64,000 bases of DNA from Marinobacter nauticus. Its GTDB lineage: Bacteria; Pseudomonadota; Gammaproteobacteria; Enterobacterales; Shewanellaceae. Shown one piece after another: positions 52,795 through 61,666 of the stretch. The stretch covers positions 744,001 through 808,000 of the forward strand of contig NZ_JAHVJZ010000001.1 in assembly GCF_019801015.1 (NCBI RefSeq), read 5' to 3'. The notes beneath the pieces were generated by a model, which worked only from the letters and a program-made list of their open reading frames with translations, searched no databases and was not told the origin of the DNA. How positions within the stretch are numbered: position 1 is the stretch's first letter; each line of letters starts with the position of its first letter. Position numbers and translations under genes: made by a program.

Positions 52795-53570
52795 CAGTGG
52801 ACTCCCTCGCCATCGGATTCATTCAGGGGCTGGTCAAAGTAGTGGTCGGGATAGGGCTCGTCGCGCAGGGTAAAATGCCACCACTCTTTGTCGTAATTCA
52901 CGAACCCCTCACTCTCCATCAGCAGCAACAGCAGCAGACGGTTGCTGCGGGCCTGCTGAGTCAGCCCGGAGTAGGCAGTGTGAGAGACCGGGTCAAAGCA
53001 ATCGTAGCCACTGCCCATCGGCAACGACGGATAACTTCCGCCCTCCTGTGGCGACTTGCGACAGTCAGTTACGGTTCCGGGCACCGGGTCGGAGGGTTGC
53101 CGTTGCACCAGGGTCAAATCAACGGTACTGCCTCTGCTGTGACCGGAGCGCGCCGCGATGTAGCCCAGTTCAAACAGCCGGGATTTCGGCACCTCCGGGT
53201 AGTAGCGGCTGGCCATGCGGGTGTCCGCTTCGTCCCGCGCCCAGCGGACGAAGTGATCGACCGAATGTTGAGGACGATAGCAGTCGTACACCTTCAGCCC
53301 GAGTCCATAGTCCTCAGCCCGCTTCTGTACCCGGGCCAGCGCTTCAGCGGCGGGCAGCGTCAGCAGACACCGGGCCTGTTCATAGCCCGCCACCACGCCA
53401 CCGACAAAATTGTTGTCCCCGGCATAGCGCAGTTCCTGAACAATCTGCGGTGCAACCGCACTTAATGGCACGAACTCCGGATGGGCCTTTGGCGCCGTCG
53501 GCGAAGCCGCCGCGGCGGCCAGAGATGGGGAGAACAACAACAGCCACAGCAACCCGGCGGTCCGGTTCAT
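52794..53570 (-). CDS. Exported D-Ala-D-Ala dipeptidase (VanX/DdpX-type, M15D)
   Basis: A 258-residue metallopeptidase with a signal peptide (about 1-22). Zinc ligands are His144 and Asp151 in SGHSRGSTVD and His232 in EWWHF with catalytic Glu229, as in VanX. It should cut D-Ala-D-Ala or similar cell-wall dipeptides. Export distinguishes it from cytoplasmic VanX and DdpX and suits peptidoglycan turnover in the periplasm rather than glycopeptide resistance. It overlaps the acetyltransferase gene by four bases and the GFA gene by one. Confidence 0.9.
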   Translation of the reverse strand: MNRTAGLLWLLLFSPSLAAAAASPTAPKAHPEFVPLSAVAPQIVQELRYAGDNNFVGGVVAGYEQARCLLTLPAAEALARVQKRAEDYGLGLKVYDCYRPQHSVDHFVRWARDEADTRMASRYYPEVPKSRLFELGYIAARSGHSRGSTVDLTLVQRQPSDPVPGTVTDCRKSPQEGGSYPSLPMGSGYDCFDPVSHTAYSGLTQQARSNRLLLLLLMESEGFVNYDKEWWHFTLRDEPYPDHYFDQPLNESDGEGVH

Positions 53571-54061
53571 TTCCTGGCCTCCAGAGTTTTAGAAAACCAG
53601 CGATCGCAGGCGGTATGCCCACTCTCGCCCCAGGGCGCCGACAACGGCAGAAACCCGTGGGCCTGATAGAGCTTCTGCGCGCCGGTCATGGGGCCAAAGG
53701 TTTCCAGGTAGCAGTGCTGATATTGCCGTTTCACCGCCTCGGCCAATATCGCTTCCATCAGGGCTTGCCCCACCCCCTGCCCCCTTGCCCGGGGCGACAG
53801 ATACATCTTCTGCAGCTCACAAACACGGGGCAGATGGCAAGCAAACGGCGCGATGCCCGCTCCACCCACCAGCTCCCCATCCAGCAAGGCGACAAGGTAA
53901 TGATGATCGGGCCGGGAATAGACCTTGCTGAGCTGGTCCAACTCCGGATCTGCCCAGGCGAAACCGGGCCGGTTGGCGCCAAATTCAGTGAGCGCTTCCC
54001 GTATGATTTGGGCGAGTCCGGCATCATCATCCGGTGAGAGGGTTCGAAGCTCCAGGGGCAC
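53567..54061 (-). CDS. GNAT N-acetyltransferase
   Basis: A 164-residue acetyltransferase with the acetyl-CoA motif LSPRARGQGVGQALM (about 88-102) and a C-terminal AQKLYQAHGF segment. It is the first gene of a minus-strand operon with the VanX-like, GFA and DksA-like genes, each overlapping the next. The acceptor is unknown; the position next to a cell-wall dipeptidase may hint at an amino acid or peptide. Confidence 0.88.
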   Translation of the reverse strand: MPLELRTLSPDDDAGLAQIIREALTEFGANRPGFAWADPELDQLSKVYSRPDHHYLVALLDGELVGGAGIAPFACHLPRVCELQKMYLSPRARGQGVGQALMEAILAEAVKRQYQHCYLETFGPMTGAQKLYQAHGFLPLSAPWGESGHTACDRWFSKTLEARK

Positions 54062-54195
54062 AATGACCTCAACATGACAGTGAAAAAAGGGGTCGACGGT
54101 CTTACCCTAGCACGGTTTGCAATGCCCGGTCAGAGCGTGTTTCTTCATTGCAATTAGCCCTTACAAGTGAATGCGTTAGAAGACAAAATCGGTCT

Positions 54196-54224
54196 CTTTG
54201 CCAACCTCATTCAATATGGCAAAG
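54196..54224. repeat. Inverted repeat CTTTGCCA/TGGCAAAG
   Basis: An eight-base perfect inverted repeat with a 13-base centre, in the 251-base divergent region between the acetyltransferase operon and the NlpC/P60 gene. It could be an operator. Confidence 0.35.
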
Positions 54225-54312
54225 CTAAGCCCCACAAAATCAAAACCTCTGACTCCAATGCAATGATTCCATGGTGTATTATCCCAGCCATAACCCACTT
54301 CATTGTTTCGCT

Positions 54313-54780
54313 ATGCGGTTTTGGCTGATTACTCTGCTTCTGGTTCTGGGCGGCTGCTCGCAAACCCCGGCACCGGTGGGGAACGCGGACACCAATACGG
54401 CGTCTGCATCAAGTGAGGTGCAACAGCTGCTGAAGCGACAATATTCCGCATGGGCTGGCGTTCCCTATCGTCTGGGCGGAACCACCAAGCGCGGCGTCGA
54501 CTGCTCGGCGCTGGTTCAGATCACCTACCGGGATCACTTTGGTCTGGCGTTACCAAGAGTGACCAATGATCAGGCCAATGCCGGGGTGAAAGTGAGTCGG
54601 AATCAGCTGAAAACCGGCGACCTGGTGTTTTTTAAAACCGGCACGCGCACCCGGCACGTCGGCATGATGATCGATGATGTCCGTTTTCTGCACGCCTCCA
54701 CCAGCCAGGGAGTGATCCTATCCCGGCTGGACAATCCCTATTGGTCCCGGCACTACTGGCAGGCGCGGCGGTTGATGTAG
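54313..54780 (+). CDS. NlpC/P60 family endopeptidase lipoprotein (MepS/Spr-like)
   Basis: A 155-residue outer-membrane lipoprotein (lipobox VLGGC, Cys15) with an NlpC/P60 domain. The catalytic Cys64 (GVDCSALVQ), His115 (RHVGMMI) and third polar residue His127 are all present. Such enzymes cut peptidoglycan cross-links, as MepS does. The ATG at 54313 is chosen for its signal peptide; an upstream ATG at 54271 would add 14 residues. The Mut7-C gene follows after 18 bases. Confidence 0.9.
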   Translation: MRFWLITLLLVLGGCSQTPAPVGNADTNTASASSEVQQLLKRQYSAWAGVPYRLGGTTKRGVDCSALVQITYRDHFGLALPRVTNDQANAGVKVSRNQLKTGDLVFFKTGTRTRHVGMMIDDVRFLHASTSQGVILSRLDNPYWSRHYWQARRLM

Positions 54781-54798
54781 GGCGCTACAATTCGGGGC

Positions 54799-55266
54799 AT
54801 GAAGGAATCCACGCCCCGTTTTCTGGCGGATGCCATGCTGATCCGGTTAGCCCGTTGGTTACGGGCGCTGGGCTATGACACCCGGCTTTATCCCGAAGCG
54901 ACCGATGCTGAGCTGGTTCTGGTGGCCAATCGCGAGGCGCGATGGTTGCTCACCCGGGATAAGGCATTGCTCACCGAGCGAAAACCGAACCAAGGGCTCT
55001 ATGTGCCCAGCCAGGTTCCGCTGGAACAGCTGGCGCAGATCCTCCATCACTTTCATCTTCAGCCCAGCACCCTGAGCTTCTCCCGGTGCCTGCTCTGCAA
55101 CACCCCCCTTGAAGCGGTGGATGCGTCACTTCCACTGCCAGACTATGCCGCTCACCTGACCTCACAACCCCGTCGGCGTTGCCCTGACTGCCACCGCCAA
55201 TATTGGTTTGGCGCTCACGGCAATCGCATGCTCAGCACGCTGCGGACGGCAGGCCTCCTTCGCTAA
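54799..55266 (+). CDS. Mut7-C RNase domain protein
   Basis: A 155-residue protein with an N-terminal PIN-like Mut7-C domain (FLADAMLIRLARWLRALGYDT; acidic residues near 11 and 30-37) and a C-terminal zinc ribbon (CLLC, then CPDC). The domain occurs at the end of eukaryotic Mut-7 exonuclease, and stand-alone bacterial forms are presumed ribonucleases. It is probably co-transcribed with the NlpC/P60 gene. Confidence 0.88.
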   Translation: MKESTPRFLADAMLIRLARWLRALGYDTRLYPEATDAELVLVANREARWLLTRDKALLTERKPNQGLYVPSQVPLEQLAQILHHFHLQPSTLSFSRCLLCNTPLEAVDASLPLPDYAAHLTSQPRRRCPDCHRQYWFGAHGNRMLSTLRTAGLLR

Positions 55267-55427
55267 AAATTTCATCGAAACGTATTCACTGAATTTTCGG
55301 CAGACGGGGAAGGTTTCGCTGCCATATTCGATTAATCCCAGACAATCCCCCGCCCACTCATCAAAATTGGTTTGCAGCCTTGGACTGGCGGCCCCTCGCA
55401 GAGGTAACGCCGTTTGTTATCAATTCG

Positions 55428-55457
55428 TTGCGATCTGAATAATAAATACTGTATACA
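55428..55457 (+). promoter_or_regulatory. Candidate promoter of the TonB-dependent receptor gene
   Basis: TTGCGA and TATACA are 18 bases apart, about 60 bases before the ATG at 55519, in an AT-rich stretch. Confidence 0.4.
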
Positions 55458-55518
55458 ATATAACTCCGGATAAGGATGTACCGGATAACAATAAAAATTC
55501 AGACCGAAGGAAGATGGC

Positions 55519-58308
55519 ATGTTTAAACGCACTCCCCTTGCTCAATGGATGTTGGTGGCGCTGGCCGCAGCACCCATGGCGTTTGCACAGGAGCAGGAAG
55601 CGACGGAAATCGATGAAGAAAACATTGATCGCATTGAAGTTACCGGCACCCGCATCAAGCGCACCGACATGGAAACGGTGTCGCCAATTTACGTTATTGA
55701 CGCTGAAGACCTGAAAAAACAGGGTTTCGCCAACGTGTATGACGCGCTTGACTCATTAAGCCAGAACACCGGTACCTTTATCGGCGAAGAGAACACCAAC
55801 AACTTCAATGCCAACGCTCAGTCACTGAATCTTCGTGGCTTTGGCCCCGGTTACACTCTGGTATTGCTCGACGGTCGCCGCATGCCGGTGCTGCCCAAGC
55901 CTGCCGGAGCCGTTGCCGGAAACGTGGTTAACCTGGCCACCATCCCAACCGCCGCGGTGGAGCGCATTGAAGTTCTGACCGGTGGCGCGTCCGCCATTTA
56001 CGGATCCGATGCGGTGGCCGGTGTGGTCAACATCATCACTAAGAAAGGGGTGGATTTTACCGACGTCAGTTACCGTTACGGCGACACCAAAGACGGCGGC
56101 GGCCAGTCCAATAAGTTCAGCCTGGTGTCCGGCAATGCGTGGGAAAACACCAACCTGACCTTCGGTGTGGAAGTGGACCTGCGTGACCCCATCCACGGCG
56201 ACGATCGCGACTGGTTCGACGAGCCCACCGACTCCCCGGATCCCAGCCAGCACAGCCTGAGCCAGGTGATGTCTTACTGGGACCGCTACAACCCCTACTC
56301 CTGGATGCTCAAAGATCTGAGCGGTGAGTGTGAAGCCCAGGGCTACGAATCGGTTCAGCCCGGCTGGCTGTCTGAGGAGTACGAGGCCGACCCGGATCCC
56401 TACTACTGCGGTGACAACGTATTTGGCGAATACACCATCCGCAATGGCCGCGATAACTACTCCGGCTTCCTGAATATGCAGCACCAACTGTCTGACACCA
56501 CTGAATTCTTCTTCAGCGCCGTCGGCTTTTATGGCACCGCCGATGCCGGCCTCTATCGCTATGGCTATGGCGTGGATTACGACGTCTACGACGACATCAG
56601 CACCTTTGACGGCTTCCAGGGCAGCCGCCATATGTACCGTCAGTTCCGGGACTGGGAAACCCCCACCAGCAACCAGACCTTTGATGAGTACACCGGGCTG
56701 ATTGACCTTGGCCTGCGCGGCACTCTGGCGGACGAGTACGAGTACACCGTCGCCCTGTCCGGTGGCTATTACGACTACACCGACGAGGTAGTGCGCTTTA
56801 ACGATGAAGCGATGCTCACCCTGATGTTTGGGGAAAAGGGCGTCGACTGGGATCAACCCTGGGCTGGCGCACGCTGGGTGGTGGTCAACTCGGACCGCGT
56901 TGATGATGATCTTCGCCTGACCGGTTTCGACCTCTTTGGCGACCTCTCCCCTGAGATGTTCAACGACGTCATCCAGACCTCAGAAGGCAAAGGCAAGTCC
57001 TGGAACGCCACGCTGTCGGCCGATCTGACCGGCGACCTGATGACCCTGCCCGCCGGGCCGTTGCAGTTTGCTGTGGTGGGCGAATTCCAGCGTGAAGGCT
57101 ATGAGTTCATCACTGATGAAGCCACCGTCAATGGAGACCTTTACGGCTGGAGCGGCATCAGCGGCAAGGGCGACCGGGGTCATTACGCCATTGGCGCGGA
57201 ATTCCTTATCCCGGTGCTGGATAACGAGCTGGGTAAGATGGAGCTTCAGGCCGCAGGCCGTTACGACTACTACGATGACGACTCATCCGTGGACGGCGCC
57301 TTCACCTGGGGCACGGGCCTGACTTACCGTCCGGTCGACCAGCTGATGCTGCGCGGCAACTACGCGACCTCCTTCCGTGCACCGGATCTGCACTACCTCT
57401 ATGCGGATCGCAGCTCCTCCTACTCCACCGCACCGGATTACTACGCCTGTCGACAAGACGGCGTTGAGTGGGACAACTGCAGCGAGCAGTACACGGTTTA
57501 TCCCCGCCAGTACGCCGAAGGCAACCTGGATCTGGAAGAGGAAACCGGTTACAGCGCCCAGGTGGGTTTTGTCGCTGACATCACCGACGGTCTGTCGCTG
57601 GTCGTGGATTACTACAAGATCAAACTGGAGAATCAGGTCGGCATTCTCGGCTCCAACGCCATCCTGCGCTACGAGGCAGAGTGTCGCACCGGCGAAGATC
57701 GCTACGGCAATCCGGTCGACATCAACTCGGCCAAGTGTCAGGACATGATCAGCCGGGTCACCCGCGGTGGCGGTGGCGGCGGTGCCAACGACACCCCCAC
57801 CGAAGTGTTGGCCTCCGCTTTCAACACCGGCCTGCGCGAGCAAACCGGTATTGATGCGGCCATGGACTACAAAGTGGACACCTCACTGGGCGAATTCAGT
57901 GCCAAGCTGAGCTGGACCCACATCCTCTCGACCAAGGAAGCCTACCTGCCGGAAGATGAGGTGACCGACGTGAGAAACGCTCAGTGGAACAATGAGTTCC
58001 GCACCCAGACCAACCTCACGCTGGGCTGGAGCAAGGACGATGCCTGGGTCTCCACCTACATCTACCGCAAAGGCACCTCGCCGGTGGCATCCGCGCCGGA
58101 GTATGAGCGCTATGATGCCTGGACTACGGTAAACCTGTCGGGCGGTTACACCTTCGGGAATGACCTTTACCTGCAGGCGGCCATCACCAACCTGTTTGAC
58201 GAAAAGCCGCCTCAGGCCGAATCGGACAAGTACTGGCCATACGCCGACATCAGTAAGTACAGTGCCGTGGGCATGGAGTACTTCGTCACCGTGGGTTACC
58301 GCTTCTGA
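55519..58308 (+). CDS. TonB-dependent receptor
   Basis: A 929-residue outer-membrane receptor: signal peptide (ending MAFAQ), TonB box (IDRIEVTGTRIKR), plug (about 45-175; LNLRGFGPGYTLVLLDGRRM and GSDAVAGVVNIITKK) and a barrel ending VTVGYRF. The GTRIKRTDMETVSPIYVID pattern is typical of large receptors of Caulobacter- and Alteromonas-type bacteria for peptides or carbohydrates. AAGGAAG precedes the ATG, and a bidirectional terminator follows. The next gene encodes an exported dipeptidase-lectin protein, suggesting a peptide substrate, but this is inference. Confidence 0.92.
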   Translation: MFKRTPLAQWMLVALAAAPMAFAQEQEATEIDEENIDRIEVTGTRIKRTDMETVSPIYVIDAEDLKKQGFANVYDALDSLSQNTGTFIGEENTNNFNANAQSLNLRGFGPGYTLVLLDGRRMPVLPKPAGAVAGNVVNLATIPTAAVERIEVLTGGASAIYGSDAVAGVVNIITKKGVDFTDVSYRYGDTKDGGGQSNKFSLVSGNAWENTNLTFGVEVDLRDPIHGDDRDWFDEPTDSPDPSQHSLSQVMSYWDRYNPYSWMLKDLSGECEAQGYESVQPGWLSEEYEADPDPYYCGDNVFGEYTIRNGRDNYSGFLNMQHQLSDTTEFFFSAVGFYGTADAGLYRYGYGVDYDVYDDISTFDGFQGSRHMYRQFRDWETPTSNQTFDEYTGLIDLGLRGTLADEYEYTVALSGGYYDYTDEVVRFNDEAMLTLMFGEKGVDWDQPWAGARWVVVNSDRVDDDLRLTGFDLFGDLSPEMFNDVIQTSEGKGKSWNATLSADLTGDLMTLPAGPLQFAVVGEFQREGYEFITDEATVNGDLYGWSGISGKGDRGHYAIGAEFLIPVLDNELGKMELQAAGRYDYYDDDSSVDGAFTWGTGLTYRPVDQLMLRGNYATSFRAPDLHYLYADRSSSYSTAPDYYACRQDGVEWDNCSEQYTVYPRQYAEGNLDLEEETGYSAQVGFVADITDGLSLVVDYYKIKLENQVGILGSNAILRYEAECRTGEDRYGNPVDINSAKCQDMISRVTRGGGGGGANDTPTEVLASAFNTGLREQTGIDAAMDYKVDTSLGEFSAKLSWTHILSTKEAYLPEDEVTDVRNAQWNNEFRTQTNLTLGWSKDDAWVSTYIYRKGTSPVASAPEYERYDAWTTVNLSGGYTFGNDLYLQAAITNLFDEKPPQAESDKYWPYADISKYSAVGMEYFVTVGYRF

Positions 58309-58312
58309 CCCA

Positions 58313-58345
58313 GACAAAAAAGCCGGCCTAATGGCCGGCTTTTTA
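58313..58345. terminator. Bidirectional intrinsic terminator
   Basis: AAAAAAGCCGGCC, TAAT, GGCCGGCTTTTT between the convergent receptor and dipeptidase genes. Confidence 0.92.
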
Positions 58346-58355
58346 CTGCGTCTCC

Positions 58356-61313
58356 TTACAAGCTCGAACGCCACTTCTGGTTGTCACCATCATGGCGGCG
58401 GTACAGAATCAACGCCGCACCGGCACTTTCACCCGCCGCATCCAGCGCCAGGCCCGTGGCCATCCGCGACATAAAGACCTTGCCCTCTTTATTAAAGGCC
58501 TGCTCCGGTGCCCCGGCATCACAGGTCGCCAACGCCAGCTGCTGACCGTCCACGGTGTTGCCGTTGGGGATACTCAGGCAAAGGTCCCCGGCCAGGTCAC
58601 TCCTGATGCTGCCGGCGATCGGGTCAAAGTACCATTTTTGTCCAGACTGATTCTGACACGTCTGCACCGTTACCCCTGAGCCCACGCCACCATTCTGTGG
58701 TGCCGTCATGCACAGTCCGGCCCGCTTATCCCGCAGACTGACCCAACGATGGATGGTCATTTCAGGACGCAGCAGCCATTGCTGATTGGCTTCACCGTGC
58801 AAAGACCACTGCCCCACCTGGGAATCGTTACCGGTGCCGTAAGCATCGGCAACGATATTGGGGTTGTGAGCATTACGAACAAAGCGGCCATCGTAGTCCC
58901 AACGCAGGTTATCGCTGTCTACGCACTCCCACACCACCACTTCGCCGCCATCGTGTGCCTGGCCGCGGTTGTCCAGACAGAGCCCACGGTTGGCCTTGTT
59001 CTGGAACTGGCGCGCGGTCTCATCGTAGAACCAGCGTTGATCCCAGGCGTCCTTTTCGCAGTCGTACAGAATCACGTTGGTGCCGTTGGTCATCTCAGAG
59101 CCGTTGCCCGGAATGTCCATACAGCGGCCGGATGCCCGGTTAACGATGCGCACAAAGGTGGGCAGCGGATTGACGTACTGCACGTCGGTATTGGCTTCTG
59201 CACGCTCCCACATCTGCAGGTAAGCTTCGGCAGAGTTCATCACCGCCTCATAAACCGCCCCACCCTGCTGCTGGCGCACATCTTCGATGTGGTCCGCCAG
59301 CATGCCGTAGTGCGCCATGCCGTCCTGATTGAAATCAAAGGTGCGATTGCCCGACTGCTGACGGTCAAAGGTGATGCCAAACTCGCTGGTAAAGGGGTAC
59401 AGCAACGGATCCACATCCGAGTCGCTGCGCGGCCCGGCCTGGCCACCGAGGCCACTCATGTCCGTGCCCAGTCCCACACCCGGCAGATAAGCGGTACCGG
59501 CAATCACATCAAGGTACTGCTGAATGCGCCCCCCTACCGAGTTGGCGTTGCTGTTATAGGGTGCAGCAAAGCCCCCGGCCTTAAGCAGTCGCTCGGTGTT
59601 CGGATGCAGACCATCAGTGCCACCGTTCATCCAGCTGTGGGAGGTAATGACGCCGCTGTACTGACGCGCTTCCACAATGTCCATCACCTCAGTCGCGGTA
59701 TGGGCAGACATATGATCAAGCTCAATCAGCATGCCCATGTCGATCATCCGGTTGACCAGGTAAACGCCCTTTTCACTCAGCCCGTGCTTGTTGCAGTGCT
59801 CAATCGTCTCATCGTACTGCGGGTTCAGGCCAACACCGTCCAGAATGTCCTTAAGCACCGGCACCTCCCCAATCAACGGGAAGCCCGAGGTGAAGCCATT
59901 GCCCCGGGTGTCGGCATCGCACTCTTCGGTTTCAAAGAAGTGCCCGGTACTCAGCACCTGACCCAGATTGATAAAGCCGTCCTCAACCCGTGAGCCGGCC
60001 AGTTGATTGTCAAACTTGTGGGTGGGGTACAACACCCGCACACCGGCATCGTAAACGGACTGCAACTGCGCTTCGATCTCCCGTCGACTGCAGTCATCCT
60101 TCTCGCCACAGTTGAATACCTCGGACGCTTCAATCCCCATCAGCACCGCCAGCTTGCCATCGGCAATCACTGCCCGCGCCTCCTGCGGGGAGCGCACCAG
60201 CCGGAAGAAGCCCTGGCCGGGCCCGCCGGACTGAACGTCAACGTACTCCTGGATCTCATGCAGGCGCTGGATCTGCAGACGGATGCTGTCCATGGTGTTG
60301 CAGCTGTTGGGGTTCACCCAACTGGCCGGGTTAATGGTGGCCTGGGCGTTACACAGCACCTCGTTCTCCACCAGATGAGTCACCATCAGGCGCAAACCGC
60401 CCGCCCAGGCCCGCTCCATCCATTTGTAGTAGTAGCCACTGTGGGTCAGCTGCACATGATTGGGCCAGAACGGGAAGTCCGGCCAGCCACGGGTGTCATA
60501 GCGGAAGTTGGCGTCGCCGTAGGCGTACAGATTGCCCACCAGATCCAACGAACCATCCGGTCCATGAATCGACTCACTGTCTCCGAGCGCCTCACTGACG
60601 CCCCAGCGGTGGAAGGGCTTACCGTGCATCAGTTTACCGCCCATAAACTCGTAGGACGTGATGTGGGTGTGCGGGTCCGCCAGACCCCGAACCGGCCCGG
60701 CCGGGTCCCCCTTTAACGCGTCAAAATCCCCTTCGGCGTTCACCATGATCTCCGGGAACGGGGTGCAATCGGCCTGGGGTATCAGGTGGAAACTGGCTTC
60801 CGAGTCATTGTCATTGGGATTCAGCAGATCGAAGAAATAGAGCCCACCGCCGCTGTAGTTGTGGCGCAGCTGCCGGTCCAGCCCGATGCCATGAAACCGG
60901 TATCGGGTTGCTTCGCCCTCCTCGGCACTGATGCGCCATTCCGCGTACTCGCCGGGATAACGGCCGGCACTGACTTCCGCCGGCAGGTGGCTGGCCAGGA
61001 AACGTCCGCCACGGTCCGTCAACATAAAGTGCTGTGCCCGGGTGGGCTTGAAATAAAAGTGGCTGGCGTCCGCTTCACTGATCGCATCAAAGCGGTAGCT
61101 CAGACCATTGTCTACGGTGCCCCCCTGGTCAAACTGGCGCATATACTGGCCATTGGTGGGCGACTGAATGGCATAACAGCCCTGAGCAAGCTGATCTACA
61201 GCGGGTTGTGCCATTGCTGGCGCAGCGCTGACGAAGGGGAGTGTCAGTAGTAAATACCGGCTAATTCGCCGGGAGAAACGTATCGGTTGTGTGCCTCTGG
61301 CAGAGTGATTCAT
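58356..61313 (-). CDS. Exported M19-type dipeptidase/amidohydrolase with ricin-type lectin domains
   Basis: A 985-residue secreted protein. A signal peptide (ending APAMA) leads to a beta-trefoil-like N-domain (about 45-190), a membrane-dipeptidase M19-like amidohydrolase (about 205-700) and two ricin-type beta-trefoil domains (about 718-985) with QxW-like repeats (DQRW, NLRW, NQQW, GQKW, NQKW). Metal ligands are HTH near 214, Glu in MGIEASE near 394, His in ELDHMSAH near 531 and ITSHSW near 557, and Asp in GTDMSG near 617. The first ligand pair is HxH where M19 has HxD. It probably acts outside the cell on a glycosylated or matrix-bound substrate. Confidence 0.85.
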   Translation of the reverse strand: MNHSARGTQPIRFSRRISRYLLLTLPFVSAAPAMAQPAVDQLAQGCYAIQSPTNGQYMRQFDQGGTVDNGLSYRFDAISEADASHFYFKPTRAQHFMLTDRGGRFLASHLPAEVSAGRYPGEYAEWRISAEEGEATRYRFHGIGLDRQLRHNYSGGGLYFFDLLNPNDNDSEASFHLIPQADCTPFPEIMVNAEGDFDALKGDPAGPVRGLADPHTHITSYEFMGGKLMHGKPFHRWGVSEALGDSESIHGPDGSLDLVGNLYAYGDANFRYDTRGWPDFPFWPNHVQLTHSGYYYKWMERAWAGGLRLMVTHLVENEVLCNAQATINPASWVNPNSCNTMDSIRLQIQRLHEIQEYVDVQSGGPGQGFFRLVRSPQEARAVIADGKLAVLMGIEASEVFNCGEKDDCSRREIEAQLQSVYDAGVRVLYPTHKFDNQLAGSRVEDGFINLGQVLSTGHFFETEECDADTRGNGFTSGFPLIGEVPVLKDILDGVGLNPQYDETIEHCNKHGLSEKGVYLVNRMIDMGMLIELDHMSAHTATEVMDIVEARQYSGVITSHSWMNGGTDGLHPNTERLLKAGGFAAPYNSNANSVGGRIQQYLDVIAGTAYLPGVGLGTDMSGLGGQAGPRSDSDVDPLLYPFTSEFGITFDRQQSGNRTFDFNQDGMAHYGMLADHIEDVRQQQGGAVYEAVMNSAEAYLQMWERAEANTDVQYVNPLPTFVRIVNRASGRCMDIPGNGSEMTNGTNVILYDCEKDAWDQRWFYDETARQFQNKANRGLCLDNRGQAHDGGEVVVWECVDSDNLRWDYDGRFVRNAHNPNIVADAYGTGNDSQVGQWSLHGEANQQWLLRPEMTIHRWVSLRDKRAGLCMTAPQNGGVGSGVTVQTCQNQSGQKWYFDPIAGSIRSDLAGDLCLSIPNGNTVDGQQLALATCDAGAPEQAFNKEGKVFMSRMATGLALDAAGESAGAALILYRRHDGDNQKWRSSL

Positions 61314-61666
61314 GTCAATCGTCCATGAAGTGGGTTGCTGTATGGGTGTACGCAACTGCTGACTTCTGCGGAATTCAGGTATATTCGACACAAACGCTTA
61401 TTTCAAGCGAGCGTTTGGATTTTAAACAGGAAGAGGATGTCGACAAACGCGCCATCACCAGAGCGTTACCCTTTCATTTCCCACTCGTGCGGCAGATTTA
61501 TTGGTTTTAAATGCCATGCCGACAACAGCAAACCCATGAGTGAATCGGTGTAACCCCTCCCCCATTTCGGCTTACGGATGTACGCCAGTTTGGGCCGCGG
61601 GCAATTCTGTGACACAACCACGAATATACACCTGTCTAATCAGGTTCGGTTCAGCAACGGAAAGCT
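61314..61666. other. 353-base divergent intergenic region
   Basis: The region separates the dipeptidase-lectin gene from the outer-membrane pair and should hold both promoters. A TATACA box at 61625-61630 lacks a good -35. I see no small gene with ribosome-binding support. Confidence 0.4.

Noticed and set aside
52794-53570. Vancomycin resistance determinant
   Set aside because: VanX-like proteins are common in Gram-negative bacteria, this one is exported, and vanH, vanA and vanRS are missing.
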